64,000 nucleotides of DNA from Chelonoidis abingdonii (taxonomy: Eukaryota; Chordata; Testudines; Testudinidae). A program made the translations under genes and the position numbers. The stretch is taken from the NCBI RefSeq assembly GCF_003597395.2, contig NC_133771.1, positions 46,651,773 to 46,715,772 of the forward strand, given 5' to 3'. The notes beneath the pieces were generated by a model. It did no database searches. It was not told the DNA's origin and saw only the letters and a list, made by a program, of their open reading frames with translations. Positions 49,285 through 60,789 of this stretch are shown piece by piece. Each line of letters starts with the position of its first letter. The first letter of the stretch is position 1.

Positions 49285-51535
49285 CCCTATGACACTTGTC
49301 TAAAGTGTCCAGGGGAGGCTCACCAAGCCGATTGGTGCAGTATTTGTAAGGAGTTTCGCCCCAGAACCAAAAAGGAGTGAGAACTTTCCTTCAAGCAGCT
49401 TCTTATGGAGGCAGCACTTAGACCTCAGCCTCCACCAGTGCAGCAAGACCGGGCGCCAAGCTGGCGACAGTGGTGGAAGCGGCACCACAGAAGGACCTTG
49501 GCAGAGACTCGCAGCACCGCCACTCCCCGCTGCCAAAATCAGCGGGATTGACCCAGTACTGCTCCCACTCCCCGGCACAAAAGCGGCACCAGAAGCAAGG
49601 GAGGGGCAGCTCTCCGTCCCAGAGGTTCAACCCTCTGGAGCTGGCCAACAGGGCGCATCCTTGTGGGGAGCACCCAGCACCAAAGTCTGCAGAGACAGCA
49701 CTGTCGACTTGAGGCCCACAAGAGGGACCGTCAAGTCCAGTGCCATTGGAATCCCCAGCCAAGATCATTGTGGAGGTGGAACTGCCATCCACCTCAGGCA
49801 TCTTTTAGTCCACGAGGGACCTCATTGCCATTACAGTGCCGAGGTCACCCACCGTTCGCGCCAAGCCTGTGCTACCACACTGAGTGGCACCATCTCGAGG
49901 CAAACGGGTGATGCTCCAGCCCTCAGTACTGCTGATAGAATTGTGGCACCACTCGGAGTCCTGGCACCAATCACAATCGTACCATTGGTCGGACTCGCAG
50001 CACCGCTCCAGGTCGCACCAGTGCTCCCGCTCACAACACCAATCCATGTATTGGTCCCTGTCGCACAGCAGATCCCGCTCTTGGCACTGTCCCCCCCCCC
50101 GCCCACTCAGAGACCCTGTGCAGCTTGACTGCAGCACCACTCTCCAGTGTCAAGACACCACTCCCCAGTGCAGTGCCACTCACTGGATCAGCTCTGCTCG
50201 GCACTGCCCTGGCCTTTGCTGTCTTGATCCCGGGTCTTCAGACTCGGAGGCAGGATCTAGAATCTCAGAGTGAGGCCAACACCAGTCAGGCCATGGACAC
50301 TCTGAGGTGGGGGAAGGGCCGTGGCCTGCACAGTGGCAGAGACCAGCGCAGTGGACATTTTGGACCCTGTGGGCATACTACCAGGCGCAGGGCACCCAGT
50401 CTAAAGACTCCCGATTGGTCACCTCTGAAGCATGGATGCTGGAGGCTTCCACCAGTCGCCCCACCCATGGGGTGCCAAGTAGGCACCATGCCCCCGCTCC
50501 CCCATGAAACCAACTCCTGAGCAGGACCCTGGTCTACCTGGTCAAGACAGGACAGGAGGTTCCTGATGAGCAGGAGGGACAGGAGGACCCTATTCCCTCC
50601 ACCCCAGACGAGGCTGTTATGGGCACTTCTGTTTCCGGACTTCCCCCATGGACAGCCGCCCCCACCAGGACCTCCTTTGCAGGGTAGCGTGCAACATGGG
50701 AGGTCAACATTTTGGCCCCAGAAGGTCCTTTGAGGGTTGCTCTGCCTCTCTTCAAGACCATACAGGCCAATGCCAAGACCATCTGGCATATCCTGGCCTC
50801 CATCCCTCCCACTGCCAAGGGCGTTGAGAGGAAATACTTCATTCCATCAAAGGGGTACGAATACCTCTTCATGCACCCACAGCCTTGTTTATTTGTGGTT
50901 TCAGCAGTGAATGAGGAGAGGCGGGGACAACAAGCCCCAGCACGTAAGTCAAAGGATGCCAAGTACCTGGACTTATTTTGGCATAAGATGTACTTGGTGG
51001 GTGGGGGGGGGCTACAACTCAGGATGCCAATGCTGGTATAACTTCAACTCCTGGAACTCAATGCTCAGGTTCAAGGAGCTGGTGCCAATTGAGTCCAGGG
51101 AGGAGTTTGGAACAATAGTGGAGTTGGGCAAGGTGGTGGCACGGACTTCTTTACAGGCTTCACTGGATGCTGCAGACTTGGCATCGCCATGAGGTGCAGC
51201 TCATGGTTGCAGGCCTTGGACCTTCCACGTGAGGTTCAACAGATGATGCAGGATCTGCCTTTTGATTGGGCAGGACTGTTCGCAGAGTGACTGACTCTCG
51301 GCTGCATAGCCTAAAAGACTCAAGGACTACTATGAAATCCTTGGGTATACACACCCGCAACCAACACAAACATTTCAAGCCCCAACAGCAGCATCAGCGC
51401 TCCTACCCTCCTTGGCAGAGGCAGGATTTTTACAGGAGAAGGGGCAGGAACAGCAGAAAGAAGCCTTCCAACCACCCTTCTAGGCAGGACCAGGGCCCAA
51501 CTAAACCATTGTCAGGTTCCAAGCAGGCCTTTTAA
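49285..51535 (+). pseudogene. DIRS element 1 gag remnant
   Basis: It begins with a zinc-knuckle-like segment (C-L-K-C-P-G-E-A-H, then C-S-I-C-K) at about 49288-49365, soon broken by a TGA. A Ser/His/Arg/Gln-rich repetitive region follows (about 49880-50090). The capsid-like part starts near 50700 (W-E-V-N-I-L-A-P, P-P-T-A-K-G-V-E, Y-E-Y-L-F-M-H-P). Later come T-S-L-Q-A-S-L-D-A-A-D-L-A (about 51150-51185) and a His/Gln/Arg-rich tail. Family gag proteins have the same order. Several frames are used in turn, so no intact protein is possible. A G run near 51000-51010 is one likely frameshift site. Confidence 0.75.
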
Positions 51536-51791
51536 AGAGGCACTCAAGGACAGTGCACCAGCCTCAATTCTGGATCCTTCCCCCATCTTTTCTGAATCAC
51601 CTGTCCCACTTCTATTGTGCTTGGTCCCAAATAACTTTGGACTGCTGGGTCCTCCACATGGTGGAAGTTGGATATTCCTTCCAGTTCTGCTCCTATCCTC
51701 CCTCCCACCCCCTTTCCCTATCCCTCTTCAGGAACCCCTCTCATGAGCAACTCCTTGTCCAGGAGCTGCAAGTGCTCCTCGTCATGGGAGC

Positions 51792-52679
51792 TGTCAAGGC
51801 TGAATCCCCATTCTGTCACTCCGAGTGCAGAAGGTAAGGGAGTGCAAGGATTCTAAAAATTAATATACGCCACTCCAGGCTTGTATTAAACTCCCAAGGA
51901 TACAGCTTTTCTCTGACCTTGGTTTGATAAATGCTCCCACCACCCAAATGCAAAAAAATACAAACAAAAAAAACCCCTTGGATCCAGAAAGGAGTACTTG
52001 GAAATTTCTCCCTGTGGGGTACCCTCAAGTTCTTTCACACACCCCTCCACCCAGGAAAGAGCTGAGAAAGAAAAGAAAGGAAATTAGCTGTTGCCACCAG
52101 CTAATCAAACAGCATATGCACAAACCTCTTAGGACACCAAAAATCCAGTCTTGTTCTTAAAAAAAGGTAAATTTTATTAAAAACAAAAAGGAAAAAAATA
52201 CGGAACTTTAGCTTTTTCTAGATTTTAAAAGAGCAATTCCAAAAATTAAGCACCCAAACTAACTTTCAGCTTAAAGGTTACAAGCAAACAAAAGCATCTG
52301 GGGTTAGCACAGAGAAGATCCACAAACCAAAGTAAAAAATAAACCTGATTGTGTCTAACTAAACATTCCCTATCTAAATAATTTCTTCGAAGATGAATGT
52401 TCATACCTGGCTCAAGCATTACACAGCATTGCTGCTCTGTGTCTGCTTCTCCAGAGAACAACAGACAAAGGGAAAGTTTCATTCCCAATTTTAAAAGTTC
52501 TAGCCTTCTCACTGGCTCTTTTGGTCAGGTGCCCTCTCTTTTTCTTTTACCTGTGGACTTGTTAACCCTTTACAGGTAAAGCAAGCAGAGAACAGACACC
52601 AAGAGGGATTTTACAGCTAATTGGCTGGCTGGCTGGGTGTTTATAAAAGGGAGCTCCCCATGACCCTTCATTTGTCACA
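51792..52679. mobile_element. Solo LTR-like insertion inside DIRS element 1
   Basis: An 888-bp block begins TGTCAAGG and ends TTGTCACA, i.e. TG...CA as in LTRs. It interrupts the DIRS coding frame between M-G-A and the V-L-E-E-V-P-Q-E-L that should follow. The flanking pentamers 'ggagc' (51787-51791) and 'ggagt' (52680-52684) agree at 4 of 5, fitting a decayed target duplication. A TATA-like 'tataaaag' lies near 52642, while AATAAA occurs on the minus strand near 52175, so orientation is unsettled. No internal retroviral genes are present. I recognise it as a dispersed turtle LTR, from memory. Confidence 0.75.
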
Positions 52680-52684
52680 GGAGT

Positions 52685-53300
52685 TTTGGAGGAGGTTCCT
52701 CAGGAACTGATGGGCAAGGGATTCTACTCCCAATACTTCCTAATCCCCAAGGCCAAGGAGAGTCTCAGACCCTTGCTAGAGCTGTGTGGACTCAACAAAT
52801 TTGTGGTAAAATTGACGTTCCACATGGTCTTCCTAGGCACCGTTATCCCCTCCCTGGATCCAGGAGACTGATATGCCACTCTCGACATGAAGGACGCGTA
52901 CTTCCATATAGTGATTTGTCCCGCACATTGGCACTTCCTACGCTTCATGGTCAACCACAAACATAGGAAGTGCCAATGTGCGGGACGAATCACTATATGG
53001 AAGTACGCGTCCTTCATGTCATCCTATCATTCGGCCTCTCAAGAGCCCCCACCCCCAAGTGTTCACCAAGTACATGTAAGTCGTGGCTGCTTTCCTCCAT
53101 CAACACCAGGTGTAAGTATACCCCTACCTCGACGACTGGCTGCTCAGGGGCCGCACTGGAGGCAGGTGCAATCCCAATCCATTTGGTCAGGTACACGTTT
53201 GAGCAACTAGGTCTCCTCCTCAACTTGGGGAAGTCAACCTTGGAACCGACCCAAAGAATAGAATTCATTGGGGCTGTGTTAGACTCGGTCCAGGCGTGAG
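52685..53300 (+). pseudogene. DIRS element 1 reverse transcriptase
   Basis: The N-terminal part reads E-V-P-Q-E-L, G-K-G-F-Y-S-Q-Y-F-L-I-P-K and then P-S-L-D-P-G-D, the DIRS RT entry motifs. The first catalytic block, L-D-M-K-D-A-Y-F-H-I, is intact at 52884-52910. A 57-bp fold-back duplication (52964-53020) then interrupts the palm. The YLDD catalytic box survives at 53125-53136. The thumb follows with F-I-G-A-V-L-D-S (about 53260-53288). In-frame stops at 52869 and elsewhere, plus the fold-back, make it inactive. Confidence 0.85.
52884..53020. repeat. 57-bp fold-back (inverted duplication) in the RT gene
   Basis: 52884-52940 and 52964-53020 are reverse complements over 57 bp with a single mismatch (position 52915 against its partner). 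A 23-base spacer separates them. Each arm holds an Mlu-type 'acgcgt' core and 'cttccatatagtga'. The left arm is genuine RT coding sequence; the right arm is foreign to the gene at that place and replaces or displaces palm sequence. Confidence 0.95.
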
Positions 53301-53609
53301 CTTTTCTGCCACAGATCCAATTCCGAGCCATCATGGAGATAATTCAAAGCCTCCAGAAATTCCCAACTACAACAGCAAGGGGGTGCCTGAGTCTCCATGG
53401 CCACATGGTTGCTTGCGCTTATGTGACTGCACATCAGGCTGCAGCTCAGACCTTTGCAGGCCTGGTTCACTTCTGCCTACCATCAGGAGTGCAACAGCTT
53501 GAATTCAGTGGTCACGGTGACAGGGCAGGTCCTCAAGTCCCTCCACTGGTGGCTCAACCCTCAAGCAGTGTGCAAAGGAGTCCCCTTCCACAACTCTCAG
53601 CCTTCCTTG

Positions 53610-54000
53610 TCCCTAGTTACGGACATGTTGGCTCTGGGATGGAGTGTGCATCTGAGAGACCTCCAAACACAGGGCCAGTGGTCGCAGGATGAGCTCTCCC
53701 TACATATCAATATCAAGGAGCTGAGGGTGGTACGCCTAGCCTGCCAGGCCTTCCAGGCCTGACTGCAAGGTCAGTGCGTAGCAGTTTTAACGGACAACAC
53801 CAAGATCATGTTTTACATCAACAAGCAGGATGGAGCCCATTCCTCTCTCCTATGCCAGGAGGCCCTCCAGCTGTGGGAGTTCTGCATAGCCCACTCCGTT
53901 CACCTGGAAGCATCTTTTCTATGAGCAGTTCATAACATGCTGGCGGACTGCCTCAGCAGGTCCTTCTGCACACAAGTGGTCCATCTGGCCAGATGATATA
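53610..54000 (+). pseudogene. DIRS element 1 RNase H domain
   Basis: The acidic catalytic positions of the DIRS RNase H can be followed: T-D-M-L-A-L-G-W, then N-I-K-E-L-R-V-V, then L-T-D-N-T-K-I-M-F-Y-I-N-K-Q, and A-D-C-L-S-R. Stops at about 53760 (after F-Q-A) and 53922 interrupt it. The domain would degrade template RNA in the RNA/DNA hybrid during reverse transcription. The homologous domain in element 2 is still open over its full length. Confidence 0.85.
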
Positions 54001-54229
54001 CACCCTATTTTCCAAAGGTGGGGGTTTCCCCAGGTCATTTACCACCTGACACAACAAGAAGTGCCTAATGTTCTGCTCCTTCCAGGGTCATAGCCCAGGC
54101 TCACTCGCAGACGCATTCCTGCTACCCTGGAGAGATTTCCTGCTCTAGGCCTTTCCCCTTTTCCTTCTCGTGCACAAGGTCCTACTCAAGGTTCATAGGG
54201 AGGGGGCAAAGATAATTCTGATAGCTCCA

Positions 54230-55425
54230 GCATAGTCTCGACAACACTGGTACACTATGCTACTGGAGCTGTCAGTGGACGCACCAGTCATGTTACCTCT
54301 GCTCCCCGACTTACTCACTCAGGACCACAGTCGCCTCCATCACTCCGAAATGTGGTCCCTCCAACTCTCAGCTTGGAAGCTTCATGGCCGAATCCCATGG
54401 AACTTCTGTGCTCAGAACAAGTAAGGGAGGTCCTCTACTAAAACCATGTATCTGGCAAAGTGGAACAGATTCTCGTGCTGGTGTGACCAGCGTCATACAT
54501 CCCACCCACGATCCAGGCACCTGTACCTCTTATCTTGGATTACCTCCTACACTTGAAACAGCGAGGCCTGGCAGTGTCCTCCATAAGAGCACACCTCTCT
54601 GCTATCTTGGCCTTTCACCCAGGAGCGTCTGGTCAATCTGTCTTCACTAAGCCTATGGTTGGTTGCTTCCTCAAAGGTCTGGATCGCCTACATCCCCAGA
54701 TCAGGCAGCCTGTCCCTCTGTGAGACCTTAACCTGGTCCCATCCAGGACCATAGGGCCCCCATTTAAACCACTGGCAACTTGCTCCCTCCTGTATCTGTC
54801 ATGGAAGGTAGCTTTTCTGGTTGCCATTACTTCTGCAAGGAGGGTGTCTGAGCTAAAGGCCCTCACCTCTGACCCACCTTACTCAGTTTTCCACAAGGAT
54901 AAGGTGCAGCTCGGGGCACACCCAGCCTTTCTCCCCAGTGTGGTCTTGCACTTCCTCCCCAGCCAGGACATTTTCCTGCCTGTCTTTTACCCTAAGCCTC
55001 CAGGCAGTAACTGGGAGCGGAGGCTGCGTTCCCTCGATGTTCGGCGAGCACTAGCTTTCTACATCGAGCACACAGCCATTCAGAAAATCCAACTAGTTGT
55101 TCATAGCGGTGGCAGACTGGATGAAAGGGCTCCTGGTCTCATCTCAAAGAATATCCTTCTGGATCATGTTGTGCATCCGCACGTACTATGAACTGGCCAA
55201 CGTACTAGCCCTGGCTCTTGGCATACTACATGAGGGCCCAGGCCTCATCAGAAGCATTCTTAGCCCAGGTCTCAATCCAAGAAATCTGCAGGGTAGCAAC
55301 TTAGGCCTCAGTGCATACATTCACCTCTCACTATGCCATCGTCCAGCATGCCAGAGATGACACGGATTTCGGAAGAGCAGTGCTGCAATCAGCGTTTCCT
55401 TGACTCCAACCCCACCATCTAAGTA
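54230..55425 (+). pseudogene. DIRS element 1 tyrosine recombinase
   Basis: The recombinase that replaces an integrase in DIRS elements. Recognisable blocks are a degraded SAM-like N-terminal region, S-A-R-R-V-S-E-L-K-A-L-T (catalytic Arg box, about 54832-54867), F-L-P-V-F-Y-P-K-P, S-L-D-V-R-R-A-L-A-F-Y, and V-A-D-W-M-K-G in another frame. Near the end come I-C-R-V-A-T, stop, A-S-V-H-T-F-T-S-H-Y-A-I (about 55287-55345), where the stop replaces a Trp-like codon beside the catalytic C-terminal box. Several frameshifts separate the blocks. Inactive. Confidence 0.82.
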
Positions 55426-55449
55426 AGGCTTAGGAGTCACCTAATTTGA

Positions 55450-55795
55450 ATCGATATGAGCAATCACTCGAAGAAGAAAAAACGGTTACTCAACTCTCGT
55501 AACTGTTGTTCTTCGAGATGTGTTGCTCATATCCATTCCAAACCCACTTGCATTCCCCCCTGTCAGAGTAACCAGCAAGAAGGAACTGAGGAGGCGCCAG
55601 GTTGGCAGGGTCATATATTGAGCACTGTGAAGATGCCACTCCAGGGCGCTCCACAGCTGACCCGACGGGTGCTGCTAGGAGTAAAACTTTCTGATGACTG
55701 GGCACGTGGTGCATGCACACCTAAGTGAAATGGATATGAGCAACACATCTCAAAGAACAACAGGTGAGTTACAAGAGGTGAGTAACCGTTTTTTT
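55450..55795. repeat. DIRS element 1 right terminal inverted-repeat region
   Basis: 55481-55537 ('aacggttactcaactctcgt' through 'gtgttgctcatatccat') is mirrored by 55731-55791. A further partial copy at 55453-55478 is inverted relative to 55509-55534. DIRS elements end in inverted terminal repeats plus an internal complementary region used to circularise the cDNA; this arrangement fits. It marks the right boundary of element 1. Confidence 0.75.
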
Positions 55796-58707
55796 CAGGT
55801 AATGCCTGAACACCACTTCCTCTGTCACTGGAAATTGGTGAAGCAGAACTCTGTTCTATTGTGGCTCTGGTCCTGAGGAAATCTGGGTAATAGATTGTTG
55901 AATATGATATATTGTCACAGACTTTAGATAATCTTTCTACTAAGGATCAGGAGCAAAATCTATTGAAATCTGCAAGTAAATTTTCCCATTTAAATTCAAT
56001 GCTTTTCTGTGGTCAGATAAGAGGAAAACATTAATGTCTACTTATTTGCACATGAGTTATCACCTTTTCCCTTTAATGATGTCAACTAAGTGGAGCTAAT
56101 TTTTGCACCCAAAAGAAAGTTGATGGAATTCCATTTAAATTGGCTTTCCTCTCTCCACTAATTTTTTTTTTATCTAGTGTCTCCCTCCCATTGGCTAAAT
56201 AGAGGAGAATTTCCTCCCACAATAGATAGCCTGTGGTGTCTCATCCCTTCCCAGTACCACTCACCTTGTGGGCTTTCTCCTCATAAAAGAGGAGGAGTCT
56301 ATAATTGCAAAATGTTCAACACAAACTCCATGTCCAACCATTCTAACTAACTGCTGGGAGAGTCATACTACTTATTTTCTGCCCTGAATTTTCAGTGACT
56401 GGCACTAAAGTTTTACTTTACTATTTTTAAGAGGATGAGTTGATTTTTAGGATGTATGGGGTTAGTTAAAATGGTCCTCTACATAGTAGACAGCTGCACC
56501 TAGAAGGGGTGGTTTGCTTGCAGTTGGTCCTTGTGAATTACTCAAATCTCACTATTGGCTCCTAGTAGCTGTATGTTCACTGCAGCACCACACCTTGAGA
56601 TTTTGCTTTGGCTTGCATACTAAACCTAGTGAGGGTAGCTAAAGGTAAAAGCAGCGAATGAAAAGGCATATCTGGCCTTCGGACTGCACAAAGTCTCCTA
56701 TAGTGAATCTGACCAAAAAACGACTTCTAAAGTACTATAATGACAGAAGCAGTGCTGGAACAAACCAGAGGATAGCTTAGAGGAGTGTTGCAGATGGACT
56801 ATGATACACTGGTCAACACAACCAAGGAGCGAACACTTGGTTGAACACTTGGTGAATAGAAACTGAATGAAGAATGGAAAGAGAAACAAAAGCATGTCAG
56901 TTCAGTCATCGCTGGACAAACAAGGGAAATTTTCTCCACTCAGAAACTGAGGTGGGGTGAAAAGTCTGAGATGAGAACGAACACAGCAACATGCAGAAAC
57001 AAACAACTGGATAAGTGAACAGTGTAAAGATGAACAAAGCCATGAAGCTGGTACAAGACAAAGTGGTGGAAAGACTTCACTTGGCCTCATCATTGCTGCT
57101 TAACTAATGGATGAGAATCAAAAAAGAACCATTGATTCTCATGAATATATGGGGGAAAGTGAAGTATATATTGTACCAGTACACTGGGAGAATACCTCTC
57201 CTTTGAAAAATACCTAATGTTGTCTCAGATAGTGCTACGAGCAGTATATATTTTGCTGATAATGAGACAATAAATGGTTGCACTAGTGTCAATACGGAAG
57301 CCTTCTGGTAAGTCAGTCTGTTAGAATATAGGACTATATAACTCCCTTTAAGACTGTTTTTAGTTTCTTTAGAAGGTTGTGGAGCTGTTGAGAGAAATAC
57401 AGAGATATTAATAAAACGATTCTATAAACTGAGATATTTTGACAGAGAGGAAAATATATTTTTATTGAAAACATATTTGTATAAAGATATTTGTGGGTGA
57501 ACTCCTAATTCTTGCTCTTTTCAAAAGTAGAGGAGACTGAAGCTAGAACCATTTATTCACACTAACTTGTAGGGAAATAAGGGGTGAGACAAGAGTTAGA
57601 TAAAATGGGACATGGACCTGAACCATGTTGATTTTGCAGAACAAAAAACCTAGGCAATGAGGTTTTGCCAAAGGCTAACCCACAGCAAGTAGTTTCCAGC
57701 TTGCTCTGAAACAGAGATGGACCACACCATGATTTATTCATCTCTCCCACACTTTCCCAGTTTGGATAAAATAGAACCTGAATCCCAGCCAGCACAGGTT
57801 TGGACTTTGATTGTGCAAAACTAAAACCTTCCCAACTTAGTTCATGTGTACTTCAGTGTTAATAGTGCAAATATAGCTCTGATGGACTCATTCTTTCCAA
57901 AATGGGAGCCAAATTCTGCTCTGTTACCTCCACTGACTTCCAGACCAGCCTTCAGTGCTTAGTGGTAGCATAGCCAGCTCTAGGATGAGCCTAAGCTAGA
58001 AGATAAGAGAGAAATATTATTGCTGCGAGCCACAGGGTGACCCATCAAGCCAAGCAAGGCTGCTAAGACAATGAAAATGGTCTTAATGTTAAAGACAAAA
58101 ATCATTTACATTTAAAAGAAAACATATAAAAATAAATTTGTTCCAACTTCATTTATCTGCTAACTCCTGAGTTCAGGGTTCTATTTCACCTCCCTTCCAT
58201 TACTTACTGACACCACAGCCATCTCGGACAGCCCAGGGAGCATTCTGGAGCCCCAGGATAAATATGATAACACAAATTTCAACATTATGACTTCACTGCA
58301 GGATCAAGCAGGAAGAGAAGATTGGCCTAGAACAATAATAATCAGATCCATAGCACACGTTTTTATCTATACCCATTGAAATATTTTATAAAATCCCTTT
58401 CTGACACAACTATCAAAAATAGAAAATGATGCACACAAAACACAAAAGGTGAATGTCTTGTTTTAAGTATAGGTAGGTCCAAATTAGGACCCCAGATCCA
58501 ATCCACTTCACCCAAACTTTGGGATAATACAGATCTGCATGGGACTTTGCATCTTGCTCTTATCTCTAAAATGGGCCAAACTGAAACTCCCCGATACAAA
58601 TGCTATTCTCAAACTTGGGGAAAGTTTGACTCCAAATCCAAACTTCACTGATCACAAAATCTCTAGTTTTAAATTTCAGATAATTGAAATCTACCTCCCA
58701 AGAATGC
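55796..58707. other. Intergenic spacer between the two DIRS elements
   Basis: AT-rich single-copy-looking sequence. No exon, RNA gene or repeat I can name. Short C-containing frames on both strands are unsupported. Confidence 0.45.
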
Positions 58708-59063
58708 AAGTTCTTCTTCGAGAGATGTCCCTGTGGGTGCTCCATTCTAGGTGTCGGTGCGCCCCTGCGCCTTTGATCGGAGATTTTTGCAGCAGTACTC
58801 GTAGCAGCCACGCATGCTCAGAGCCTGGCCCCCGCTCTGAGTATACCTCTAGTGAGCATGCGCGGCCGATTCCCTCAGTTCCTTCTCTACTGCCCCCGGC
58901 TTGAGACGGAGCTCAGCAGACTCCTTAAAGAATTTCTTTCCTCATCTTAAAATAACTTGTAGTTAGACAGTTTCTTGTTAGTTAGTTGTTAGTTAGTGTT
59001 ACCTACCTTTTTTTCTACTGTTTAAAAAAAAAAAAATTTTGTTCTCTCAGCTGCTGCAAATAT
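58708..59063 (+). repeat. DIRS element 2 left terminal repeat and leader
   Basis: It begins 'cttcttcgagagatgtccct' and 'gtgggtgctccattctaggt', the ITR sequence of a common turtle DIRS subfamily. A GC-rich leader follows (about 58740-58930), then a TTAGTTAGTTGTTAGTTAGTG simple repeat near 58970-58998 and an A/T run just before the gag start. Confidence 0.8.
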
Positions 59064-60789
59064 GCCTGGCTCCACAGGCTTTAAGTGCTGCTCCTCCTGT
59101 AAGGACAAGGACGCGTATCCCTCTCTCTGGATGGACATTCACAGTGTATAAAATGCTTGGGGTAGACCCATTATCCCGCAAAAAATGTACTCCACTCCAC
59201 TAAGACTAAGCGTCTTCAGAGCAAGAATAACTGAAGAGAGAGATAAAAACCTACAAAACTTATTTTACCTCAAAGTCCAAAGAAAACCCTTAGATACAAA
59301 CCTTCTCCAGTACCCCCCCCCCCCGCGCCCCCCCCCCCCCCGATCCACCAGTCCCTTACCGTGCTCCCGCGCCTGTGCTTTTGGCGAGGCAGCGCGAGCC
59401 CGGTTGCCGGGCGAAGGCTTTTGCGTGCCTGCCTCGATTATGGCACCTATCGCACTGCGATAATGCCCCAGTCCCCCACGACACAGGCCCTGCCGGCCCG
59501 CAGCCTGCTATTAATACCGCAGCACGACTACGGCACCGGCCCAACTTGGCATGGAGCCAAGTTGTCGGTGTCAGCCTGGGTTCCCTCACAGCGAATTCTA
59601 TCAATCTTCGCCTTCGGCTGCCTTCAGCTCTGCCATACCCACTCAAGTGACCTCCTATGTGTCACCTACGCTGCAATCGCCCTTTACTTAGAGACGGCTT
59701 CTCCCTGTACGAATGAATTCAGGTGCCGAAGCTTCCTCCAGTGAGAGGAGTCTGAACTAGGGGTTGATGGGTTCAATACAATCAGAATTCCTCCTCAGAG
59801 TCCTGTCACCCCGACACAGGAAAATTGCTCTCAGGACCACCTTTCGAGACCCTGCCTCCTGTGTGTGTTAACCCTGCGATGGCACCATTCTGCTGCCTTT
59901 TCCACCACCATGGCAGTATTGGGCCCCATGGGGCATCTTTCCCTCGCAGCACACCCGCTACTCTTTTACTCAGACGAGCTGGCGGAACAGCTCTCAAATC
60001 ATGACTCACTTGGTGGCCCTCCCAGTCCTTCGGTCAATTAAACTCCTGCTCCTTGACCCTGTACCTTAACTGAAGTACCAAACTGAGCAATGCCTGGAAG
60101 AAGCTTTACTTCCCTCCCCCCCCGCACTCAGACGCATTTTTTTGAAATTCCAGATCTTCTTTTTTAAAGGTTGCCAGTGCAGCTTAGAATTCAATCTAGA
60201 GAAGTACCTGACCAACAACATGAGTTAACGGACATCCTGCAACCCTCTTTCGTCATCCAGGACTGGCATTACCAATTATGCCAGCCCTTCTGGAACCTGC
60301 TAAATCCATTCTGGCAGACTTCCACAGCCACACATCCAGCCTACCTGCCAAACAGGCAGGACCGTAAACTGACTTCATTTCCCTTCTAAGGGGCTCTGAA
60401 TTTCCTTTTCTCACATCCTGCGCCAAACTCATCTGGTAGTGGACACAGGCGAATCAGAGGAACCAAACAGCAAGTATTTCTGCCATACCCCAACCAGCAA
60501 AGAGGGCAAAGCGCCTAGACCTGCTGGGTCGTAAGTGTATGCCTCTTCAACATTTACAATTTCGGATTGCCAATTTACACCGCCCAATCCTAGCCAAAGT
60601 ACGACCATAGAAACTATAACAAGTTCATGGACTTTATTGACACATTCCAGATCTGACAAGAAACAACAGTTTACACCTTTAGTTTTCGAGGGGCAAATCA
60701 TATCCCGCATGGCTCTTCAAGCAGCTCTGGATTCAGCCACTACTGCAGCAAGATCCACTGCGTACCGCGTGGTCGTCTCACCCATCTGT
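59064..60789 (+). pseudogene. DIRS element 2 gag remnant
   Basis: The frame opens at ATG 59063-59065 with M-P-G-S-T-G-F-K-C-C-S-S-C-K-D, the start of a zinc-binding gag as in the family, then shifts and stops within 40 codons. A cytosine run at 59313-59341 lies in the middle. The later capsid-like part is seen near 60695-60770 (S-R-M-A-L-Q-A-A-L-D-S-A-T-T-A-A-R-S-T-A), matching the block at 51150-51185 in element 1. The gag sequence stops abruptly at about 60783, at the inversion breakpoint. Not functional. Confidence 0.72.

Larger units (their letters stand above)
49285..55795 (+). mobile_element. DIRS-type retrotransposon 1 (5'-truncated, decayed)
   Basis: In order on + there are a gag remnant with zinc knuckle, an inserted LTR (51792-52679), reverse transcriptase, RNase H, tyrosine recombinase and the right terminal repeats. 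That order, with a tyrosine recombinase in place of a DDE integrase, defines DIRS elements. All frames are interrupted by stops and shifts. Target duplications are not expected for this class. The element is GC-richer than the surrounding DNA. Its terminal sequence ('gagatgtgttgctcatatcc') differs from that of element 2, so the two belong to different subfamilies. Confidence 0.9.

Noticed and set aside
49418..50789. Long open frames on both strands (up to 167 codons) in the gag region of DIRS element 1
   Set aside because: GC-rich, repetitive gag sequence has few stops in any frame. Minus-strand frames and most + frames are shadows of the decayed gag.
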